Assembly (NCBI GenBank): GCA_003952965.2
Contig: CM025855.1
Location: 12,432,483-12,496,482 of the forward strand
DNA: 64,000 nt
Reading direction: 5' to 3'
Origin: Morella rubra
Taxonomy: Eukaryota; Streptophyta; Magnoliopsida; Fagales; Myricaceae
Shown here: piece by piece, positions 48,201 to 58,190 of the stretch
Layout of the letters: the number at the start of each line of letters is the position of its first letter
Numbering within the stretch: the first letter of the stretch is position 1
Position numbers and translations under genes: made by a program
The notes under the pieces: model-generated
Database searches by the model: none
What the model was told of the DNA's origin: nothing
The model's input: only the letters and a program-made list of their open reading frames with translations

Positions 48201-51200
48201 ATTAACATGCCGATATTAATAAACAAATTATTTACCGCTTACCTCTACTAAACACTTTTTCACCATTGCTTGATCCACCCATTAAGACATTCATGCAGCC
48301 CTTTAGAGCTCGATATACTTCACGAACAACCAGTTCCATTCTCTGGCAAAACCCACACCAATTATTGCTGAAAAGGACTAAAACATCCTGATTCCACATA
48401 TGGACTGCATTTTTGGAGTTGGATTGATTAAAACCATGAACCAGCTCAAAAAATGAATCTGTCATAGCTCGAGGGATTGAATCCACTTCATGAAAATCCA
48501 CATTAACAAAAGGAGGACGAGTGGCCTCCCTTGGGCTTTTAATATTGCATTCAGACCGTTGATATGGAACAAGTCTTCCGTTGAGAAACCCACCAAGAAA
48601 ATCAGCAAGTGAAGAGTAGCTGAAATCTGACTCTTGGGGTAACACATAATGTTGCTGCACAACTGGGTCAATTATTACCAAGGACGGAATCCTTGAGTCA
48701 CCAGTCAGAGCTCTAAGTAACCGGTAGTTGCCATCAGAAAAGAAAAAAGAGCCCTCAAAACCTTTGAAGTGAAGCTGTTTTTCCCCCAACACATCTACAT
48801 TTGAGAAACTCCTTTGTTCAGAAGCTGCATTTTCCAATATTTTCTCTTCATCAACTGTATTTTCAGAAAATTTTTCTTCCACCATCAAATCTTCAGCAAG
48901 GGAAATTTCTCCTAGGGCTGTAACAGATTGGTGAGCTTCCCCAGATATTAAAGACGTCTTCGCTTCATTTTCTTGAGAAGAAGGCTCGCCATCAGTGAGT
49001 TCAGAATTTCCCTCATAAACCTGAGCAGATGAACTAGCAATTTGTGGTATTTGGTCTTTGTCCAGATCAATGCCATCTGAAACAAGCCCTTCCCTAAATA
49101 CAGCTGGTGAAACTTGATTAGATTGAACTGTCTGCGATGGCAGCATATTGAATGGCTTGATGTCAAGATCATCAGATAAAAGTTGGAAACCCAACTCTTT
49201 TGCAAGGGAGCTTAATTTTCCTTCCTTATTTTGTCGAAGAAGGTTTGCTAAGACCTTATGCAAGGAACTGCCTTCTAGATTTGAAGCTACTCTTTCCAAA
49301 GTGACATGTTTATCATCATTTATTATCATGACAGTAGATAGCTTCTCCTTTAGTTTAATCTTCTGAGCTGTCAGAGATAGTTTCAATCTAGGATGTTTTA
49401 GATGTTTTACTTTACCACCCAATGCTTGATAATGTTGGACCAAGGATTTCTCAGGCTTCTCCTCCTTTAGCTCATCAACCTGATTAGAAATATGATAGTC
49501 CAGCGCCAGCTCTCTAAAAGCATCGAGAGCTTCCTTACTGTTTCCTCTAGTTTCTGATAGGTTAGATAATCTATCCACAAATAGGATTATCGATGGCTTA
49601 TTTGCAGGTAAAGTAGGGCCAATGTCATGCGTATCACCTTCCAACTACAGGATCAAAAGAGGGATATAAACAAATGAAAAATGCTAAGACGAAAATTACT
49701 AGGAAACAACTAAAAAAATAAAAGTGTGAGAGAGAAATGGAAATAGGAAGAAATATGTAGAAAGACAAATAATACCATTACGTGTTGTTGAAAGACACCC
49801 ACTCGTCATGAAAGTCAAATTTGATTTGATATCAGAGTTTGTCAAAAATTAGTCATGAAAATGTTTCTAATGCATCATCGCCCAAAAACAGGCATAAGTA
49901 ATGAAATATATAAAGATCTTGGCTCCAAGATAAGATGGCACACAATTTACCAAGCATAGGTGTAAGACCCATCCATTTGACCTAGGAGCTTTAAAGTGCG
50001 TTTTCTATTCTCTAGCTACTACTTGTAAATGATATACATTTTACAAAGAATGTTACCATGAATGAATGCTATCTTTTATTGTGAAATTTATGTTTCTTAT
50101 ATATCATTTGATCCTATGATAACATTTTGATATAAAACGATAAAGTTAGACAATGACAAAGAAAGAGAAGAAGAAATATCAAGGAATTACCAAAAAATGG
50201 TTAGTGACCTAGTTATACTAATGTGAATAACCTTGTTAGCAATAATAAAACTGCTAAAAATACAAGCACGAGGTGGCTCAAGCACGAGGAGACTTAAGCA
50301 TGAGAAAGCTAAAGCTCAAGGTGGCACGAGCTCAAAATGGCACAAGCACGAGGGGTCATTTAGCATGGGGTAACCTAGACTAGCTCTACTTGACATGGCT
50401 TAGCATGATATGGCATAGCTTGATAGGTCTTGATATGTTGAAGGATAGCATAATATAGTTCTAAACATAGCTTAAGATAGAAATGAAAATGATGAGATGA
50501 GAAATCAAGTTAGCCGAATTATGCTTAGTGATAAGAAATCCAATTGCTCATGATTTCAGCTACAAAGTAATCACGAAATGAATTTGGCAATTATTAGGGA
50601 ATCAATTTAAATTGTGATTTAGCTATGCATTTAAGGTCAATTTGGAGTAATTTCATCCAAGGGATGAGGTGACACCATGTGGAGAATTTTGACTGCAACA
50701 ATGAGCCAAACTAGGCTAGAATCTAGTTAGGGTTAAAACAACCAAGGTTGTTTTTTCATGCCTTTATATGTTGCAATTGAAGAACCAAATTAGGATCAGA
50801 TCTATGAGAATTTCGGCTGATATTAGGAGACAAAATAGATTTAGTTTGTTAGGGAAAACAGTAATAACATCAGAAGAAGATGTTCCTGGACTTTAGGTTA
50901 AAACAAGGTTGCCTGATAAGTTGAAACTATCTTGTTTCATATGAAATTCGGTTGCCATAATGGAGAATAAACCAGAGATGATATCAGGCTGCCTAATGAG
51001 TCAAAAGGAGCAATGATTAAGAAAAATTTCGGTCATTAGCATCAAAAGGAGGAATTGGATAGATTCAAGCTAAAATCCGAATGCCTAATGAGCCAAGCTA
51101 AGTTTGTTTTGCTTGAATTTCGGTTGACATGAGAAGATCGATTTGGATAGTAAGCTTAACATTTAGGGAATTTCGGCTGTGAAAAGAAGAGAACAAGTTG

Positions 51201-54200
51201 GATTAGTTCTCCAAACACCGGCTGCCTAATACGCAAAAACCCTATCTTGTTTCAATGATGATTTCGGATGCCTAACAAGCCAATTGGCTTTGTTTTTCTC
51301 TAAATTTCGGCTAAACCCTTGTTTATAAATAGGAGGGTGTGGAGAAGAAAATTTGTCCATAACAAGGCAACTTGAAGGTAGGTAGAGTGAGAGTAGTGTG
51401 GGAGAGTGAAAAGAAAAATTTGAGATTTTCAGATTAGTTCTACAAAAGTTCTTCAATATTTTTTAGTTCTATTTTATTCAAATGGTTGGGAACATATCTA
51501 GGAATTGACTAAGTAACAGAGTTGGCGATTGTTTTCTTTTATGAGTCCATCAGTCTATTACTCCGTTAGCTAATTTCAGACTCACTTGCAGCTAACTCTA
51601 ATTCCTCTATAGTTCTGATTCTTTATTCTTCAAATTCTGGCTAGTCCCCAACTAGCAACTATCCTTTGAATACTTGAAAACCTTCATTTCTTCACACAAC
51701 CTTTATAATAAGTCTTCTTTTTGAGCCAAGACAATTTGTTTACAATTCTCAACAATAGAACTATTTTTGATATAGAATGTGTTTTCCTTCAACTATTACA
51801 TTTATACCTATCACTAAACCAGATATCAAAGATACATGGTGAATGCAATGAGCTAATTTTTGGAAGCTCTTGGATTCAACATTGTAATTTTGTTACATTA
51901 ATTGCTTGCACATTAAGTAAACTCCTACCACAAATGACTGTGTACGCTGAATGAGCACTATAAAGTGGAAGGCTTTACCAATATTAATTCAGTCAGTTCT
52001 CCTTCAAATAGAAGGTCTATTACACGGTATTTTATCTTTTTAGGCACTAATTCAGTTGCGCCAAAGAAGAAGAACAAGCAAATAGTGGTAGCACAATCCA
52101 TTGCAAAAGCATTCGACACTGACTCACCATTCGAGTGAGTTAACATGCAAACAAGATTTTTTTCAATAAAATTTCCCCGCTTCAACTTTTATTCAACCGT
52201 ATTGTGATAATCATGCCACTTTGACACCTCCAGCCGTGTTTTTCTTGAAAGGAGAAAAAATATTTAAGCTGTTTGTCACTCCCATTTGGAATAAAGTCTA
52301 CAGACTAACTTACAGATACGTATATACAAAGTTTTCAGTGTTCGTCACTGCTAGGCACATACCACATATATGCTCCAGCTTGATAGGAAATATTCAGACT
52401 ATTATTTTAATGGGTAATAGAGAATAGTATTGTGCAATAAATGCGCTAAGTTAAATGTAATTCCCACTGTATGTGAATAAAATATTGACAGACCCTCCAA
52501 CACTAAAAGATTATTTGCATCTTGATCTTCTAATTGTTCCTGATGAGTAACTAAAATTTGTAGCCACCAATCGGAATATCCTGGGCTAGGGCAACTCCTA
52601 TTCTCAATTCCCATTGAATCAGCCAAGTGACTCTGTACAACTTAAAAGCTTTAAGCCACACATAATGTTTGGCACATGATAATTTTATGTAAAGAAATTC
52701 CATAGAGAAATGGTTAGAATTACCTCCATAACAACGGATTTATCCATCTGTAAGAAATTCTCGATGTCATCCTCCTCCTCAAGAATCTTGAAACAGCTAG
52801 GACATCCAGCAAAGTAAAGCACTGCCAACCATGAACCAGAATCTTCAAGACCAAGAGATGAAAGCATTGATCTTTCGGAGATCAAACCAAACCTATGCCT
52901 TTCAGGAGGCAAAAAGAACTCTCTGGCAATATTCATGTACTTCGTGAAGAAAGAATTGAACCGCTGAAATTCTTGTAAGGAACAGGAAGATACAACACTA
53001 GAGTGTACATCCTCAATCTCCTCAAAAGGAGCAGTTTCATTTACTGAGCTAAATTCCCCAAGCCATGGAACTCCACTTAACGCATGTTCAACACCACACT
53101 TCCATTTTTCATCTCCTGTTTCAAGAAATATGATAAGTAACTAAGTTAAAACCAACATTATTCTTTCATCTTCACTTCACTTCAAAATCAGTCTCATAGT
53201 CATGTGCAGTTAGAAACTACCAGACACCTTCTGCATATTCTTCGCTTGAAGTGTTAGTGATCTATTTGTCTCTTCATTAAAGTTCGTTCCAAGAAGATCC
53301 CCTACCACGAAAAATTATGGAAGAAATGAACCCAGCAAAACCCAACTGTAGCCGATAAAGACACTTCAAATCATGCCAAGAAGGCAATGTTGCTTTAAGT
53401 ATTAGGGTAATCTTACTTATTCAAGTTACATTAAAGAAAACAAAACTCATATGGAACTCAAGGCACAAACCCATACAGAGCAGCTAAATTGATTTTACTA
53501 ACATTAGTTTTTACCTGTATCAGTTCCCTGACCCAGATTTTGGTAAAATGCCTTTCTTACAAACACTTATATTATTAGAACATATACATGAAAGCTAAAG
53601 AAATTTTGGGGCATTAAAAGCTGCAACCTTTGAGACCAAGCCTTCAACATACCAAAAAGGAAAAAGAAAGAAGGTTAAAGTAGTTCATTTCATCACAGCC
53701 TGAAATACACACAAGACATCAGAAAAACACACAAAGTTGTCAGATCTGTCCAGCCACTAGTCATGTTGATGAACCCAAAAATATTGTCTTTGCATAAGAA
53801 TTAAAGTTCAAGACTTTCTATGTGTGCCACAGGACCAGAGAAAATATGACTAGATTTATATTTATTATAAACAAAAACCTATACAAAAACATTCCCGGAC
53901 ATCATCTGAAATGTCCAATCAATTCTATCACTGAATACAAAATTTAATCAAGACAAGATTGATCAGATTAGTTGAAGAGCATATAAAAAAGTTATCCAAG
54001 GCAGCTCACAAATGCTCCACTAACCTTGTACAAGAAAAACATTTTCAGTTTCATTTTTTTCCTCCTTGGCCAGCAATTTAGGGGTCCATCCACAGAATTC
54101 AAGGAGAAGTACAGCCTTATCGGTTGAGCTAAGAAACAAATTCAAATCCTCTGGACTCTTCAGGGTTTTGAGGGGAAGTTCTTCAGGCACTTGCGACATA

Positions 54201-57200
54201 TAAGGATAGATTGAAGATAATATATTTTGCGCTTGATATCTTCCTCGATATTTGTAAGACTTGGAATGGTGGAAGTATAGAATTGTTATTTCTTCCGTAC
54301 TAGCATCAATGGCCTCTGCCAGCATCTTCTCCATGTTCCTATACATAAACCTCAACTTTAGCGGGCTAAACTCCTCTTGTCTATCAGAAACCACATGTCC
54401 AACTTCTTTCTTAAGGAATCGAAACTCACCAGACCCTGTGCATCAAAATGGAAGTCAAATGACGGGGTATTAATGTAAAAAAAAAATATTAATGCTGGAC
54501 TCACAATAACAAGAATACTTATCTATTAATGATCATCATAACCATAAGTACCACCAAAAATTGGCAGCTAGAGAGGCAGCATATCAATGACCAAGTGGAA
54601 CATCTTCTGGGAGTGGAGAAAAACTATACTCCACAAATAAGAATAACTCATTTCCCAATTTCATACTTTCAGCCAATATTTCAATGTGAATGCATGTTAT
54701 GGGTCCCCATGTTCGTTGATTTGCAATTGTTGTCAGATTGAGATTGTGCTGTTGTAAAAATAAGTAAAGACAAAATGCCCACAAACAGTTCTGGCAAGAG
54801 ACAGATAAAAGAGAGAGAGTATAGAACAGCTCGAACCTGTTACATCAAGATATTAGGCGTCCGCATTTTCGTAGATTGCAATGACTACCCCCATGTGACA
54901 GTTTTATGGTCAATGGCTGTAATAGTATGTCCTTTTATGTTCAGAAACCAGTCAAAACTTTACAGTTCTAATATTATCGTTGATTATCCAGTTCCAAGTC
55001 AGAGAGAGGAGGAATGTCATGGTGGTAACAGGTAGTTTAAAACATAATAAGTCACAAAGGAAGAAGTGTAAGAAAGCTGCTAGTTTAGTTACCAATGGAT
55101 ATTAGAATTATGTTCCTTTATGATAGAAAGCTGCTAGTTTAGTATTATTTTATATCTTCTTCAAAATACAAGTGTAAGATGTATCTACAGAACTTACCCT
55201 ATTTTCAGGACATTAGCTGCACTGAGGGCATATGACTACAATCGATGTAAAGTCGTGATTGGGTCATAATGTAAGTGTTTTGTAGTTAAAGAACTAGTTC
55301 CTGGGTTTTTTCTTGAAGTAAGTTTAGAACACAGACCATTGTTTGATGTCAAACAAGCACAAGTAGCCAGTACATTACACATCTAGGAAAAGAATTGATT
55401 GGCTTACAACTTAAAATAGGATTGTCTCAGATCGAAATTGTGAAGAATCTAACCTTTGCCTCGTAACATTATAGTATTATAGTCTTCTTTCTAAATATTT
55501 GGGTGGAGGCGTCCCAAGCCAAAATTTTGGTCTAATAAAATAACTACAAAATATTCTTTCTCTCTCCATCAAATCATCTCTTTCCATTACAATAAACATA
55601 AAAAAATTCATTCAAATCATCTGTCTCTTCACTTTTTCACCAACTCTCATAAACTTGGCATGCCAAAATTTTGGTTTACAAACACCACTTTAAAAGTATC
55701 AGAAGCTCAACAACAAGAGCATGAAGTCACTGGTTTTGGATGCAGTAGATGCATATGTAAGTTACAAACAAAAGGGAATAAATAGAAGCTAATTTCTGGA
55801 TCACCAAATATTGAAGTAGTAGAGTATACCATATCTTGCTAAGGTATGAGTGCATCATTAGAACCTCGTTTAAAAAGTGGGATTACAGTACTTTAACTAA
55901 TAAGAGAGCTAGTGGCTCCATGTGTATTTTAATTCAGTTGAGAGAACAATTTTTAAGAGATATCCAGTAAAGATGCTCTTTTTGGATTGTATGATGCGAT
56001 ACTAATCCGAGGTGCAATGATAGGCATGATAACTGAACTCCTAAATCTATCCTAGATCCCTAAAGTACTTGAAAGGCTGCGACATCTTTCTATATTTCTA
56101 ATCAAGTTTTGCCATAAAAATTCATCTTCTCAAGCGCAAATCAATCTTTCCACCTCTAGACCTAACCCCTCACATCTTCTCAATATGTGGAACATTCTGC
56201 CACATTGTCGAGCAATATATCCCCACTAACATGCAGTATGTTTCAACCATATGAAATATCATTTCCCATGAAGAGTTGAAAATAATTTGACATTGACAAG
56301 GCAAAAGATTATATAGTAGTCCGGGGTTAGACTTTGCATTTAATCCTTCTACATTCAGTGATAATATTATGAACCACGGAGCTAAAAGAGATTGTGGCAC
56401 TAAGATCATAGACTGCAACCATAGATTCTTACAGAATTCACTTCTGCTCTCACGGCTATGTTTTTTTTTATAAGACTTACAGCTATGTTTTAACCACGAA
56501 AAAGCCTAAAGTTATTTAGCGGATAGATAATGCCATCGAGGTTGAAGGTCATCACTCCATCTCACCAAAGATAAAACACTGGCGGAATCTCCGACCCCAC
56601 ATATAGGGAGAAAACATGCATATTTCCTTCACTCCTACCTCGAATGAGCTTGTTAGAATATGTACTACGTTTATCACATTGGTTATAAAAGTGGGTTGCT
56701 TGCATTTTGGATCCTATAAATAGGCCCTATGCACAAGTTAAACACAAGTTGAGCATTAAAAATGTAATCCCGGGGCTTTCTCTTTCTTTGCTCTTCTTCT
56801 CCAGTTTAATTTTTTTTTTTTTTTATTGTTTCACCGGAGTTCAATATTTTCGGCAACCAAAAGACTCTTCATTTTGCTTCATTCAAACAAACAGATCCTG
56901 TCGGAACAAAAAAGAGAGAGATCCAGGAATATTTCTACTCGAAACCAACAGAGTCCTAACATCGTAATTATTAACTAAAAGGTCCACATTCACTTCAGCT
57001 CCACCAAATTAATTGTCACGCGTGTATATATGTGTCAATATCCACACAGAGAGAGGAAGAGATGAATACATGGAAAAGTGACGAAGAGGAGGATATGAGG
57101 ATGGAGTCGAATCTGCGAAGAGAAATTTTGCTTGGTGAGGATCTGCCATTCCCCGACGCCACCCGATTCACAACCAACGGCCAGGGTAAAAAATGCTAGA

Positions 57201-57247
57201 AGGACGGCAAATGGAGCTAACACCACCATCAATCTCCACTCCATCAT
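35589..57247 (-). CDS. Thioredoxin-fold protein with C-terminal UPF0301 (YqgE/AlgH) domain
   Basis: Seven exons with GT-AG introns and matching phases are 57247-57070, 54435-54025, 53115-52724, 49644-48243, 42148-42054, 40316-40181 and 36268-35589 (TGA at 35591-35589). Together they give 3294 nt and a predicted 1097 residues. Residues 1-27 look like a signal peptide, so the protein probably enters the secretory pathway. Thioredoxin-fold regions carry CGWT (about 174), CPSC (about 301) and WCGFC (about 756); the last is a normal CXXC redox site. Residues about 940-1090 are a UPF0301 domain. The architecture matches Arabidopsis At3g19780 as I recall it; no function is established to my knowledge. 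All exons are open, so it looks intact. Introns total about 18 kb because of insertions, and an LTR lies 47 bp upstream of the start. Confidence 0.9.
36765..36780. repeat. 16-bp target duplication, left copy
   Basis: The sequence agcaaaggcttgaact recurs at 37627-37642 directly after a poly(A) run. Confidence 0.88.
36781..37626 (+). mobile_element. Poly(A)-tailed retroposed sequence in intron 6
   Basis: It is flanked by a 16-bp target duplication and ends with about 14 A residues; a caataaaatg poly(A) signal lies about 35 bp before the tail. These are the marks of target-primed reverse transcription of an RNA. The inside is C/T-rich with Pro/Leu/Ser-rich open frames (one of 131 codons at 37174-37569) that I do not recognise. 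It is either a non-autonomous LINE derivative or a retrocopy of a transcript. It is antisense to the host gene. Confidence 0.8.
37780..38900 (+). repeat. Degraded LTR-like block with two tandem repeats, intron 6
   Basis: The block has LTR-like wording (ggattgtcgaaccacctaaaa near 38605). Inside it a 72-bp unit with accggacgatc recurs at about 37966, 38038 and partly 38110. A 223-bp unit starting tcttggatactttgg occurs at 38458-38680 and 38681-38898. No ends or target duplication were found. It probably derives from an old copia LTR. Confidence 0.55.
38975..39060. repeat. Poly-C and CCCT-rich tract
   Basis: A near-pure C run (38975-38998) is followed by cccttctccc-type repeats to about 39055. 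Confidence 0.85.
39061..40180. other. Rest of host intron 6
   Basis: AT-rich intron DNA without a gene. The segment about 39450-39830 starts and ends with related gttttgaaaatat motifs in inverse order and may be a degraded MITE, but the ends are not clear enough to call. Confidence 0.4.
40181..40316 (-). CDS. Host gene exon 6 (136 bp)
   Basis: The acceptor is gattgtgcag and the donor is gtaagg. It reads [20 protein letters not shown] and [19 protein letters not shown], containing the cis-Pro-type P of YPALMLFP that ends a thioredoxin fold. It closes the third thioredoxin unit. Confidence 0.85.
40317..42053. other. Host intron 5, includes a two-copy tandem repeat
   Basis: No gene is visible. 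A unit of about 121 bp with aaccagaggactggtga and agttgggaagtgggag is present at 40770-40890 and again, diverged, at 40891-40990. Confidence 0.55.
42054..42148 (-). CDS. Host gene exon 5 (95 bp)
   Basis: The acceptor is catgtggcag and the donor is gtctgg. It reads [20 protein letters not shown] then [12 protein letters not shown], the strand and turn after the WCGFC helix. Both phases fit exons 4 and 6. It lies 6.1 kb from exon 4 because intron 4 holds a copia element. Confidence 0.85.
43614..43618. repeat. 5-bp target duplication, left copy (copia D)
   Basis: The sequence gaaag here matches 47550-47554 exactly. Confidence 0.88.
43619..43786 (+). repeat. 5' LTR of copia D (168 bp)
   Basis: It starts tgttaaagac and ends tctataaca. 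At under 170 bp it is very short for plant copia LTRs. Confidence 0.88.
44580..47330 (+). pseudogene. Broken pol of copia D
   Basis: Seen in order: a pre-integrase tail near 44600, integrase wording ([12 protein letters not shown] near 44840 and [20 protein letters not shown] near 45126), a Pro-rich linker near 45500-45700 and reverse transcriptase ([20 protein letters not shown] near 46065 and [14 protein letters not shown] near 46447). RNase H (FTDADWAGS near 46915, [16 protein letters not shown] near 47193) completes it. It is a fossil with several breaks. Confidence 0.85.
47385..47549 (+). repeat. 3' LTR of copia D (165 bp)
   Basis: It follows the polypurine tract cttgagggggag, starts tgttaagaaa and ends tctataata before gaaag. 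Confidence 0.88.
47555..48242. other. Host intron 4, exon 4 side
   Basis: AT-rich intron DNA. No gene or repeat ends are seen. Confidence 0.4.
48243..49644 (-). CDS. Host gene exon 4 (largest), third thioredoxin unit
   Basis: The acceptor is atcctgtag and the donor is gtaagc. It encodes residues 328-795: a conserved [12 protein letters not shown] strand, a charged, probably disordered middle (about 470-600), a [16 protein letters not shown] strand, and [18 protein letters not shown], the best CXXC active site of the protein. Ser and Glu are frequent in the middle. Confidence 0.92.
49961..51754 (+). repeat. Probable solo LTR in host intron 3
   Basis: It starts tgtaagaccc, a common LTR opening, and ends ttctcaaca; the flanks atagg and ataga match at 4 of 5 bases. 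A TATA-like tataaatagg is near 51325 and no coding is present. Between about 50700 and 51310 a degenerate unit (atttcggctgcctaatgagcc) recurs five or six times. The right boundary rests only on the flank match. Confidence 0.5.
52724..53115 (-). CDS. Host gene exon 3
   Basis: The acceptor is ttgaaacag and the donor is gtaattc. It covers residues 197-327 and contains [18 protein letters not shown], a CXXC of a second thioredoxin-like unit, followed by acidic residues. It ends in phase 0. Confidence 0.88.
54025..54435 (-). CDS. Host gene exon 2
   Basis: The acceptor gatgcacag is followed by GG, which completes the Trp codon (FPWSGEFRFL). It covers residues 60-197: the rest of the first thioredoxin-like unit and the CGWT motif ([13 protein letters not shown]), which has lost the second Cys of CXXC. 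The donor is gttagt. Confidence 0.88.
54436..57069. other. Host intron 1, apart from the MITE
   Basis: AT-rich intron DNA with no coding exon candidate that fits the phase between exons 1 and 2. A poly-T run lies at about 56809-56824. Confidence 0.45.
55496..55690. mobile_element. MITE in host intron 1, family shared with 34225-34427
   Basis: The inner sequence (taataaaataactaca, aattcattcaaatcatct, cttcactttttcaccaa) aligns with the reverse strand of the MITE at 34225. The ends carry ccaaaattttggt-type motifs, a palindrome at each side, and the right end reads ggtttacaaacaccac. Confidence 0.65.
57070..57247 (-). CDS. Host gene exon 1: signal peptide and start
   Basis: Two ATGs in a row open the frame; I use the first. 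The hydrophobic run [20 protein letters not shown] is a signal peptide or anchor. The mature start reads [17 protein letters not shown] and [11 protein letters not shown], the usual opening of a thioredoxin fold. The exon ends inside a Trp codon (T|GG) with donor gtattc. Confidence 0.85.
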
Positions 57248-57294
57248 ACTCTCGGTGCTCTGAATTCTGTGGAAGACAGACTCTTCTGCGTTAC
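57248..57294 (-). promoter_or_regulatory. Host 5' leader between start codon and LTR
   Basis: Only 47 bp separate the first ATG from the LTR edge. Two acceptor-like sites pointing toward the gene (cgcag ending at 57286, and ccacag ending at 57267) are present. No TATA box or other promoter element fits in this space. Confidence 0.55.
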
Positions 57295-58190
57295 TGTTGA
57301 TGGTTTATGCGGAATTAAACTAAATAAATAACATGTTTTCAACAAAAACATCTATCAGGAATATAATTGCAATTGCGGATTCGATTACTTACCTTGATAT
57401 AGTAATTTGGGAATCCACAAGTTTCAACCCGCTTCACGATCCAATCCAAAGCTCCAGCGATTCAGAATAGAATAACAATAGCAACACAAATGTCTTGCCT
57501 CCTAAGGGATTTATGTCACTCTCTCATTTTAGGGATTTCTCTAATAGGTTCTGATGGCCAACCCCTTGAATATAACAGTTATATTTATAGGCCTTGAAAA
57601 ACCCTAGAGAGAGCATGAGACATAGGATCCTTAGGGATCTCAAATTCCAGCGTAGGATTAAACTGAAGAACTCTTCTTCTAATAAAATTAGGGTTCTACT
57701 AATTACAATCAAGTCCATCAACATATTGTAATTGACCCCTGAAATTTGAGATTATTGCAAATATGCCCATTTTTACATACAATTAATTCCTTCCACCAAA
57801 CTATATTCCATATGAGATATTAGGACTGGATTAATCATTTGGTTATCGAGGGCACATAATTCTAACAATCTCTCACTTGTCCTCAGAACAAATATCACCG
57901 TCACGTCCCTATCTAATGTAAACCTTGATTTCTTAGTTCACAACTCAGTTGGACCATAAAACAATTTTGAAATATATAATATACTTTTATGTATTCAAAA
58001 TAGTTTTGTAAAACACAGGCCGGATTTCTTTTGGTCCAAACTTATATGAACATTAACTGAATATACTTCTCTCCAAGAGACTGGTGGATTCCTTGTTGAG
58101 CATGTGTTCGTATATAGTCTTGAATGGACATCACCGGTTGACAATCAAAATGTGGTAAATGAATAAATACAAACCTCCCCAAGGACTACC
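57295..58190 (-). repeat. LTR copy of copia A2 next to the host gene
   Basis: Read toward the host gene, its end (agtttaattccgcataaaccatcaaca) parallels the LTR ends of family A at 8040-8070 and 32790-32816 (agttaattttccgcagac..., ending in ca). That places the edge at 57295. It lacks the first few hundred bases of a full LTR and repeats, in tandem, most of the LTR copy at 58191-59290. Confidence 0.7.
57393..57590 (-). promoter_or_regulatory. LTR TATA box and splice-donor-like site facing the host gene
   Basis: On the minus strand ctataaatat lies at 57590-57581. A transcript starting about 30 bases later would reach atatcaag|gtaagt, a strong donor with its exon edge at 57393. Splicing to an acceptor at 57286 or 57267 would give a short LTR-derived first exon joined to the host 5' leader. 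This is inference from sequence only. Confidence 0.45.

Noticed and set aside
48232-49644. The 470-codon frame as a gene by itself
   Set aside because: It begins at a splice acceptor with TTG and ends in a splice donor. It is exon 4 of the larger host gene, as the phases of both neighbours show.
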